From NCBI GenBank assembly GCA_030951065.1, contig JAUZQH010000179.1:1-6592 (forward strand): 6,592 nucleotides of DNA. The letters are read 5' to 3'. Positions within the stretch are counted from its first letter, which is position 1, and each line of letters starts with the position of its first letter. The DNA is from Mariprofundus sp. (lineage in GTDB: Bacteria > Pseudomonadota > Zetaproteobacteria > Mariprofundales > Mariprofundaceae). Both the position numbers and the translations under genes were made by a program. Under the pieces are notes generated by a model. It was not told where the DNA came from. It saw only the letters and a list, made by a program, of their open reading frames with translations, and ran no database searches. Positions 1 to 4,816 of this stretch are shown piece after piece.

Positions 1-400
1 AGATGATTTTGAATCGCAGCGCGATCAGGGCCTGTTTCTTGAGTGGGCCTGTGTGCATGGTCATTTGTATGGTACACGGCAAAAAGATGTGGAAGATATG
101 CTGGCTTCCGGTGCCGACGTATTGCTGGAAATCGACTGGCAGGGTGCTCGTCAGGTGGCTCAAAAGATTCCATCGGCTATTCGTGTATTCATATTGCCGC
201 CATCGCTGGATGAATTGCGCCGCCGCCTGATCTTGCGCGGACAGGATGAGATGGCGGTGGTCAATTGCCGGATGGCGGCGGCAGAGGAAGAAATGTCCCA
301 TGCCGGTGAGGCACACTATCAGGTGATCAACGATAATTTTGATGAAGCACTGAAAAGACTGGTGAATATTTTTACCACAGCCTCTATCGATTCTGATTGA
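1..400 (+). CDS. gmk: Guanylate kinase, 3' part (5' end outside window)
   Basis: Gmk phosphorylates GMP to GDP with ATP in the cytoplasm and so feeds GTP, dGTP and (p)ppGpp synthesis. The frame is open from base 2 and ends at TGA 398-400, giving 132 visible residues; the P-loop and the start lie upstream of the window. Family motifs are easy to see: FLEWACVHGHLYGT near visible residues 12-25 (GMP-binding region with the conserved YGT), LLEIDWQGA (the conserved Asp segment), FILPPS, and RRRLILRGQD (lid region), followed by the EMSHAGEAHYQVINDNFD block near the C-terminus. These align well with E. coli Gmk as I remember it. The C-terminal tail after that block is shorter than in E. coli. It is the first gene of the visible gmk-rpoZ-spoT-ridA series, 94 bases before rpoZ. 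The GTG at 53 is internal and not a start. Confidence 0.97.
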   Translation, partial: DDFESQRDQGLFLEWACVHGHLYGTRQKDVEDMLASGADVLLEIDWQGARQVAQKIPSAIRVFILPPSLDELRRRLILRGQDEMAVVNCRMAAAEEEMSHAGEAHYQVINDNFDEALKRLVNIFTTASIDSD

Positions 401-494
401 TTCGCTGCCATGTTTTTGCAGGCAGCTAACAATGATTGCAATTTAAAATTCCGTTCCTAGTGTTTATGGCATTGTTTATCTGGAGGTAAGCCGC
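401..494 (+). promoter_or_regulatory. gmk-rpoZ intergenic leader; possible weak promoter, not firmly identified
   Basis: This 94-base gap is the longest inside the left operon. It holds a small hairpin (GCTGCC 404-409 with GGCAGC 421-426, 11-base loop) not followed by a T-run, so it is unlikely to be a full terminator. An AT-rich stretch at 435-450 includes the palindrome ATTGCAAT. A direct repeat TGTTTAT occurs at 461-467 and 473-479. TTGCAG at 416-421 and TAAAAT at 444-449 resemble promoter boxes but are 22 bases apart, which is too far. The rpoZ ribosome-binding site GGAGGT is at 482-487. rpoZ may have its own promoter here, but I cannot point to a convincing one. Confidence 0.25.
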
Positions 495-755
495 ATGGCT
501 CGCGTAACTGTTGAAGATTGTATCCGCTATTATCCCAATCGCTTTGAAATGGTATTGCTGGCATCCCGCCGTGCCCGCCAGTTGTTGCGTGGTATGCCCC
601 CCATGGTGGCATCTGATGAGGATAAGCCTGCAGTGCTCGCCTTGAGAGAAATCGGTGACGGTTTTGTATCCTGGGACGTGTTGTTTGAACAGGATGATCA
701 GGAAAAACGTCGCCAGGCTGCATTTGCTGAAGCAGAGGATGAAGAGGTCGTCTGA
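495..755 (+). CDS. rpoZ: DNA-directed RNA polymerase omega subunit
   Basis: Omega is the small accessory subunit of RNA polymerase that wraps the beta' C-terminal tail and supports its folding and assembly. The 86-residue product begins [10 protein letters not shown] and carries the family core [16 protein letters not shown] (residues 15-30) and [17 protein letters not shown], then an acidic C-terminus (EAEDEEVV). Its length is close to the E. coli protein (about 91). The start is supported by GGAGGT at 482-487, seven bases before ATG 495. In E. coli, the omega N-terminus (Ala2-Arg3-Val4-Thr5) contributes to ppGpp site 1 together with beta'; those residues are present here, so a working site is a reasonable inference. 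It lies between gmk and spoT, the usual proteobacterial arrangement. Confidence 0.97.
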   Translation: MARVTVEDCIRYYPNRFEMVLLASRRARQLLRGMPPMVASDEDKPAVLALREIGDGFVSWDVLFEQDDQEKRRQAAFAEAEDEEVV

Positions 756-800
756 TCCTGTGCTGCGGCTCTGTTATTTCATCATTGCCTGAACTGAATT

Positions 801-2951
801 GTGAGTCGCATCTTTGAAATTACTGAACGAGTAGCTTCGTATGCACCAAAGGCCGATATTGATCTGATCAACCGCGCCTATGTGTTTGCAGCACATGCTC
901 ATGCAGGACAGACGCGTGTTTCTGGCGAGCCCTATATTACCCATCCGCTGGCTGTAGCCGATATTCTGGCCAGCCTTGGTATGGATGAATCCACTGTGAT
1001 CACCGGTTTGCTGCATGATACTGTCGAAGATACCAGCGTAACACTGGAAGATATTGAACATCATTTTGGCGCTGATATCGCCCGTCTTGTCGATGGCATG
1101 ACAAAAATCGGCCAGATTCACTTCCATTCAAAAGAACATAAACAGGCTGAAAATTTCCGCAAAATGATTCTGGCCACGGCTAAGGATATCCGCGTTCTGA
1201 TCGTCAAGCTTGCCGACCGGCTTCATAATATGCGTACGCTGGGTTTTATGCGTGAAGATAAACGCCGTATAATTGGTGAAGAAACACTGCAGATTTATGC
1301 GCCTCTGGCTCACCGGCTTGGTATTCACTGGATTAAGCAGGAGATGGAGGATCTCGTATTTTCCTATCTTGAACCCGATGCCTACAACGTGTTGCTGGGA
1401 GAAATACATGACCGACTGGAAGGCCTGAATCAGACCCGTGAACGTCTGGAGGGAATTATTCAGCAAGCCCTGCAACGCCATGGGTTGGATGCGAAAGTGC
1501 AGGGACGAATGAAACATCTGTACAGTATCCATGAGAAAATGCAGCGCAAACACATTGATTTTAATGAAATTTTTGATTTGGTGGCATTTCGTATCATCGT
1601 GAACGATTTGACAACCTGTTATCAGGCGCTGGGAGTGGTACATAGCCTGTACAGGCCTGTACCGGGCCGCTTCAAGGATTATATTGCATTGCCGAAACCG
1701 AATGGCTACCAGTCTCTGCATACATCTGTGATTGGGCCGGAAAATTTTCGTATTGAAGTGCAAATTCGTACCGAAGAGATGCATTCTTATGCCGAGGAAG
1801 GTGTGGCAGCGCACTGGGTTTATAAAGAGGGTGATGGCGGTGATAGTCAGGATACCTTTAAGTGGCTCAAGCAACTGACTGAACTGTTACAGGAAACAGA
1901 AAATCCGGGAGAATTTCTTGAAAACGTACGACTCGATCTGTTTGTGCAGGAAGTGTACGTATTCAGCCGCGATGGCGATATTTTTCCCTTGCCCCGGGGT
2001 GCCCGGCCACTGGACTTTGCCTATGCCGTACATACCGAAGTCGGTCATCATTGTGTCGGTGTCCGGATTAATGGCGAAATCGCAGATTTTTCCACCCGCC
2101 TGAGAAATGGTGATCAAATTGAAGTGATGACCAGCCCCGACCAGTCGCCTAGCCGGAAATGGATTAAATTTGTCAAAACCCCGCGAGCCAAACAGGCCAT
2201 TCGCCAATGGTTCAAGCGCCAGGAACGTGAAGCGTGTATCCGTATAGGTGAAAATATTCTGCGTGAGTCACTGGGCAAAAAGGATGTAGGCAAGGCAGTG
2301 CTGGAACAATTGCAGTGCGCGGATTCGGACGAACTGAAAATCCGTATCGGGCGCGGTGAAATTGCCGTACACAGACTGCTGGAGGTGGTTGGGCGCGATA
2401 GTATTTTGCCGTTGAAGCTGATGGGCATGAAACGAACGTTGATGCATGCTGCTGAATGCTGTCATCCGATTCCCGGTGACCCTGTGCTGGGTCAGTTCAG
2501 TTCCGGCGAGGGCATGGTTCTGCACCATAGAAAGTGCCCCAGTATTTCCGAGCAGGAAAGCAAGGATTTTCTTGAGGTGGAATGGGAAGCACAGGCAGGC
2601 CAGTTGTTCAAAACCGGTATTGAGGTTCGCTCACGCAACCGGCGTGGTATGCTGGCCAGTGTTACCCAATGCATTGCCAGCGCAAGTTCGAGTATTGAAG
2701 ATCTGAAACTGAAACAGCGTGGTGGTGCCGTGACCGAATTACTGTTTCTGGTTGAAGTTGAGGATCGTGCACATCTGGCGCGGGTATTGCGTTCGATCAA
2801 GGCTGTGGATGGCGTGGTGCGTGTTGTACGCCGTAATCAGGTTGGCTTGAGCGGTAAGCCGGAATCGCGAGCGCTGGCCGAAACATTGCGCGATTTTTTC
2901 AGTCGCAAACAGTTATCCAAATCAGATAAGAATAAGGAAATAAAATCATGA
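801..2951 (+). CDS. spoT: Bifunctional (p)ppGpp synthetase/hydrolase (SpoT/Rel, long RSH)
   Basis: Long RelA/SpoT homologue, 716 residues (E. coli SpoT is 702), which makes (p)ppGpp from GTP/GDP and ATP and hydrolyses it. The N-terminal HD hydrolase domain is intact: H48 (YITHP), H72-D73 with E76-D77 in HDTVED, and D139/N143 in LADRLHNMR. These match the metal-binding and catalytic set of the streptococcal Rel structure with an offset of five. The synthetase domain has RMKHLYSIHEKM (236-247), D259, the RxKD motif R290-F-K292-D293 that marks bifunctional enzymes rather than the ExDD of RelA, NGYQSLHT (301-308) and EVQIRT with E319. TGS follows (about 380-442), then the conserved-Cys segment with C553-C554 and HHRKC (575-579), and a C-terminal ACT domain (about 605-677). 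Both activities should therefore work. The start is GTG 801, the first usable start after an in-frame stop at 795-797; no Shine-Dalgarno sequence precedes it. The C-terminal tail after ACT is charged and some 35 residues long. spoT and rel are both acceptable names. Confidence 0.96.
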   Translation: MSRIFEITERVASYAPKADIDLINRAYVFAAHAHAGQTRVSGEPYITHPLAVADILASLGMDESTVITGLLHDTVEDTSVTLEDIEHHFGADIARLVDGMTKIGQIHFHSKEHKQAENFRKMILATAKDIRVLIVKLADRLHNMRTLGFMREDKRRIIGEETLQIYAPLAHRLGIHWIKQEMEDLVFSYLEPDAYNVLLGEIHDRLEGLNQTRERLEGIIQQALQRHGLDAKVQGRMKHLYSIHEKMQRKHIDFNEIFDLVAFRIIVNDLTTCYQALGVVHSLYRPVPGRFKDYIALPKPNGYQSLHTSVIGPENFRIEVQIRTEEMHSYAEEGVAAHWVYKEGDGGDSQDTFKWLKQLTELLQETENPGEFLENVRLDLFVQEVYVFSRDGDIFPLPRGARPLDFAYAVHTEVGHHCVGVRINGEIADFSTRLRNGDQIEVMTSPDQSPSRKWIKFVKTPRAKQAIRQWFKRQEREACIRIGENILRESLGKKDVGKAVLEQLQCADSDELKIRIGRGEIAVHRLLEVVGRDSILPLKLMGMKRTLMHAAECCHPIPGDPVLGQFSSGEGMVLHHRKCPSISEQESKDFLEVEWEAQAGQLFKTGIEVRSRNRRGMLASVTQCIASASSSIEDLKLKQRGGAVTELLFLVEVEDRAHLARVLRSIKAVDGVVRVVRRNQVGLSGKPESRALAETLRDFFSRKQLSKSDKNKEIKS
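2934..2951 (+). promoter_or_regulatory. ridA ribosome-binding site and ATGA stop/start overlap with spoT
   Basis: AAGGA at 2934-2938 lies nine bases before ATG 2948-2950. The spoT stop TGA is 2949-2951, so the two genes share ATGA. This arrangement usually means translational coupling on one transcript and fixes the ridA start. The Shine-Dalgarno sequence is inside the last codons of spoT. Confidence 0.8.
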
Positions 2952-3334
2952 ACGATATGACAGTGATCCATTCGGGCAATGCTCCCGAGGCCGTTGGCCC
3001 GTATAGCCAGGCAGTTGTTTCAGGCGGGGTGTTGTATGCTTCAGGCCAGATCGGCCTGTCACCTGCAGCAGGAAAACTGGTTGCCGATGATGTAGAAGCG
3101 CAGATGCGTCAGGTTACAGAGAATCTGACTGCCGTATTAAATGAAGCGGGAGCTTCGATTACTGATATTGTGAAAGTAAATATATTCCTGACTGATATGA
3201 ATGATTTTCCACGGGTAAATAAAATTTATGCAAACTGGCTGGGGGAACATCGTCCGGCCCGTGCAACCGTGGCAGTAGCAGCATTACCTTTGGCCGCTAA
3301 AGTTGAAATGGATCTGATTGCCCGAATTGATTGA
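2948..3334 (+). CDS. ridA: RidA family reactive intermediate/imine deaminase
   Basis: RidA (YjgF/YER057c/UK114 family) is a cytoplasmic trimer that hydrolyses reactive enamine/imine intermediates, such as 2-aminoacrylate released by PLP-dependent threonine/serine dehydratases, to keto acids and ammonia. The product has 128 residues, the usual family length. It shows EAVGPYSQAV (14-23), LYASGQIGL (29-37), and the C-terminal signature RPARATVAVAALPLAAKVEM (102-121). That signature includes Arg105, the substrate-carboxylate-binding residue of the RidA subgroup, and Glu120, so the active deaminase subgroup is likely. It overlaps the end of spoT by four bases and is the last gene before a strong terminator, so it is probably cotranscribed with the stringent-response genes. 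In Pseudomonas a RidA-family gene also follows spoT, as far as I recall, whereas E. coli has trmH there. Confidence 0.95.
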   Translation: MNDMTVIHSGNAPEAVGPYSQAVVSGGVLYASGQIGLSPAAGKLVADDVEAQMRQVTENLTAVLNEAGASITDIVKVNIFLTDMNDFPRVNKIYANWLGEHRPARATVAVAALPLAAKVEMDLIARID

Positions 3335-3354
3335 ATCATTGTGACCGGCAATCT

Positions 3355-3427
3355 AACGCGCATGGACTTTTTCCACCCCATGATATGAAATTTTATCATG
3401 GTGTGGAAAAAGTCATGCAGGCGCGTT
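3355..3427. repeat. Long imperfect hairpin downstream of ridA
   Basis: An inner stem pairs 3365-3385 with 3394-3414: 20 of 21 positions match, with one C-T mismatch at 3377/3402 and an eight-base loop. An outer seven-base stem pairs AACGCGC 3355-3361 with GCGCGTT 3421-3427. An asymmetric internal loop (3362-3364 against 3415-3420) separates them, within which some alternative pairing is possible. There is no T-run after the right arm, so it does not look like a classical terminator on the + strand. It could be a 3'-UTR stabilising structure, a rho-independent terminator remnant, or a small palindromic mobile element. It lies 14 bases before the real terminator. The structure is seen directly; its role is unknown. 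Confidence 0.75.
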
Positions 3428-3440
3428 GTTTATTTCATAT

Positions 3441-3472
3441 TAAAAGGGCGTCTGTTTCCAGACGCCCTTTTA
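3441..3472. terminator. Bidirectional intrinsic terminator between ridA and rpmB
   Basis: A perfect inverted repeat with 14-bp arms (3441-3454 and 3459-3472) and a four-base TTTC loop. The core GGGCGTCTG/CAGACGCCC is GC-rich and flanked by AAAA on the left and TTTT on the right. The structure therefore ends in a short T-run on both strands, suited to stopping the + strand gmk-ridA transcript and the - strand rpmB transcript. Its position between convergent genes fits this role. Confidence 0.92.
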
Positions 3473-3515
3473 GATTCAGATGTAACAAAAATGATTCAAT
3501 AAAAGCAGTGCCAGA

Positions 3516-3707
3516 TCAGGCTGCCTTCTGGATTTTTCCGGAACGCAGGCAGCTTGAGCATACTTTCACCTTGCGCGTCTGGCCATCAACGACAGCACGA
3601 ACCTGCTGCAGGTTGGGCAGAAAACGACGACGGGTCGTATTATGCGCGTGGCTGACATTATTGCCTGCCATTGGACCTTTTCCACATACTTCACAACGCT
3701 TAGCCAT
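3516..3707 (-). CDS. rpmB: 50S ribosomal protein L28, four-cysteine (zinc-ribbon) form
   Basis: L28 (bL28) is a small protein of the large ribosomal subunit. The 63-residue product has the family signature [20 protein letters not shown] (10-29) followed by LPNL. It carries two CxxC pairs, C5/C8 and C50/C53, so it is the C+ zinc-binding type; E. coli-type L28 is longer (about 78) and lacks these cysteines. The start ATG (3705-3707, complement) is preceded by GGAGGT (complement of 3714-3719) six bases away. The gene is convergent with ridA and is followed by the shared terminator. It lacks the neighbouring rpmG (L33) found beside rpmB in many Gammaproteobacteria. The YeaD-family gene lies 103 bases upstream on the same strand, so rpmB may have its own promoter or be read through from there. 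Confidence 0.96.
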   Translation of the reverse strand: MAKRCEVCGKGPMAGNNVSHAHNTTRRRFLPNLQQVRAVVDGQTRKVKVCSSCLRSGKIQKAA

Positions 3708-3752
3708 GACTATACCTCCGTAAAACGCGGCGCACTTTAGGTGAATGTTTGT

Positions 3753-3782
3753 TTGTATACAAGCAAAAGTTTGAGTTACAGG
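3753..3782 (-). promoter_or_regulatory. Candidate rpmB promoter with TTGTATACAA palindrome
   Basis: In the 103-base gap upstream of rpmB the - strand reads TATACA (complement of 3754-3759), a plausible -10 box about 35 bases upstream of the ribosome-binding site. It lies inside a perfect ten-base palindrome at 3753-3762. The sequence 17 bases further upstream (CCTGTA, complement of 3777-3782) is a poor -35 box. No terminator for the upstream mutarotase gene is visible in the gap. The promoter call is an inference; the palindrome might simply be chance or an operator. Confidence 0.3.
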
Positions 3783-3810
3783 GCGGTTTCAAGGCTTCTC
3801 ATGTTTCGGA

Positions 3811-4710
3811 CTACTCAATACTGTATCGAATCGACAGCCTGTGAGAGCTTCCCGGCTGAATTTCGATCCGGTCATCAGCTGCATTGGCGCTTTCCACGCA
3901 TAGCATGGTAAGGTAACCATCATCACCCATATCGCCCATCGCTTCGGCGCGTTGTTGCCATGGATTCCATACAATGGTCGAGGCACTGCCTGTTTTTGCA
4001 ATGCGAATGCTGCGTTGATGGATCGGGTCTTTAATCAGACAGTCATCTGCTGTATCCAGATAGATCCGGTCGACTTCATCGTTAAATGTGACCGGGCCAT
4101 GTTGCTGTTTCCGTTTGAAATCGTCCGGCTTATCAAGATACGCGCAACCGTCCAGCCCGAGAACTGAAACAGATCGAATGTCGCCGACAGTAAAATAGGT
4201 ATGCAAGGCCTGGCTGATGGTCATGGCTTCATCACTACGGTTTGTGGTGATCAGTTGCATATCCAGTGTTGCGCCCAGCGTCATGTGCAGTTCACATCGC
4301 GTTGCATGCGGCCATAAGGGGTGATTGGCTGTAACAGCAAGTTCGAATGAAATGCGACAACTGTCATCCGTCAATAGTTCGGTGGTTGTAACATTCCACA
4401 TGGAAGTACGGGCAAAGCCATGAGACGGGAAAGAATTTTCCGGATCATGGGCTCCGAACCATGGCCAGCAGACCGGAATACCGCCACGTACGGATTTACC
4501 TTTGCGAAGTTGGGCATCATCTGACATCCATATCACCGGTTGCTGTCCTGCCGGTATCCATGAGAGCAGGTGGGCGCCTTGTAACGCGATAGATGCCGAA
4601 CAGTGGCGGTTTTCAATATCGACGATAATGAATTCACCACCCGTGTCATGGAAGTTAATCCGGTCATCGATTGCAAACCTGTTATTCAAAGCAGCGAGGT
4701 TTTGATTCAT
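3811..4710 (-). CDS. D-hexose-6-phosphate mutarotase (YeaD-type aldose 1-epimerase)
   Basis: Member of the glucose-6-phosphate 1-epimerase family (E. coli YeaD, yeast YMR099c), which interconverts the alpha and beta anomers of hexose 6-phosphates in the cytoplasm. It has 299 residues, close to E. coli YeaD. Recognisable blocks are SIALQGAHLLSW (40-51), RGGIPVCWPWFG (75-86), PSHGFAR (95-101), ALHTYFTVGD (168-177) with the likely catalytic His170, GDMGDDGY (259-266) and CVES with the likely catalytic Glu273. The frame could extend 30 codons further, to an ATG at 4800, but the start at 4710 is preferred: AAGGAG (complement of 4718-4723) lies seven bases before it, and the extra residues resemble nothing in the family. 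It lies upstream of rpmB on the same strand and divergent from recG. Nothing in the neighbourhood points to a specific sugar pathway. A general role in keeping anomers in equilibrium for glycolysis or polysaccharide synthesis is inferred from the family. Confidence 0.93.
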   Translation of the reverse strand: MNQNLAALNNRFAIDDRINFHDTGGEFIIVDIENRHCSASIALQGAHLLSWIPAGQQPVIWMSDDAQLRKGKSVRGGIPVCWPWFGAHDPENSFPSHGFARTSMWNVTTTELLTDDSCRISFELAVTANHPLWPHATRCELHMTLGATLDMQLITTNRSDEAMTISQALHTYFTVGDIRSVSVLGLDGCAYLDKPDDFKRKQQHGPVTFNDEVDRIYLDTADDCLIKDPIHQRSIRIAKTGSASTIVWNPWQQRAEAMGDMGDDGYLTMLCVESANAADDRIEIQPGSSHRLSIRYSIE

Positions 4711-4816
4711 ATCCGTTCTCCTTCCAGACAGAAAGGCTTTCAGATTAGCGTGTTGACTACAATGTACAGGGCGTTTGTTGGTTGAGCATTGCCGGGGCAT
4801 CGGTCAATATCAGCCC
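4711..4816. promoter_or_regulatory. Divergent intergenic region, mutarotase / recG
   Basis: These 106 bases separate two divergent starts and should hold both promoters. On the + strand TACAAT at 4758-4763 is a good -10 candidate for recG, but no proper -35 box lies at the right distance. TTGACT at 4753-4758 looks like a -35 box but lacks a -10 partner 16-18 bases on. On the - strand TAATCT (complement of 4742-4747) is a possible -10 for the mutarotase gene. None of these forms a convincing pair, so only the existence of promoter activity in the region is inferred. Confidence 0.35.
4718..4723 (-). promoter_or_regulatory. Ribosome-binding site deciding the mutarotase start
   Basis: AAGGAG on the - strand, seven bases before the ATG at 4710-4708. 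It is the strongest Shine-Dalgarno match in this intergenic region. It supports the 299-residue product over the 329-residue extended frame, which would start inside the divergent recG leader. Confidence 0.8.

Noticed and set aside
53..400. A separate short gene starting at GTG 53
   Set aside because: The frame is open upstream to the window edge and the upstream residues continue the guanylate kinase motif (FLEWACVHG), so GTG 53 is an internal valine codon.
404..426. Small hairpin after gmk as a terminator
   Set aside because: The stem is only six base pairs with an 11-base loop and no T-run follows. It is too weak to call a terminator between gmk and rpoZ.
1128..1874. Open frame of 248 codons on the - strand inside spoT
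   Set aside because: It is antisense to well-conserved HD and synthetase domains, and its translation (rich in His, Phe, Ile, Gln) resembles no family. It is a shadow of the coding bias of spoT.
3331..3723. Open frame of 130 codons on the + strand from the end of ridA through rpmB
   Set aside because: It runs through the long hairpin and the terminator, lies antisense to the clear rpmB gene, and has no recognisable protein pattern.
4711..4800. A 30-codon N-terminal extension of the mutarotase gene to an ATG at 4800
   Set aside because: The extension has no family resemblance, would cover the divergent promoter region, and a strong ribosome-binding site directly precedes the shorter start at 4710.
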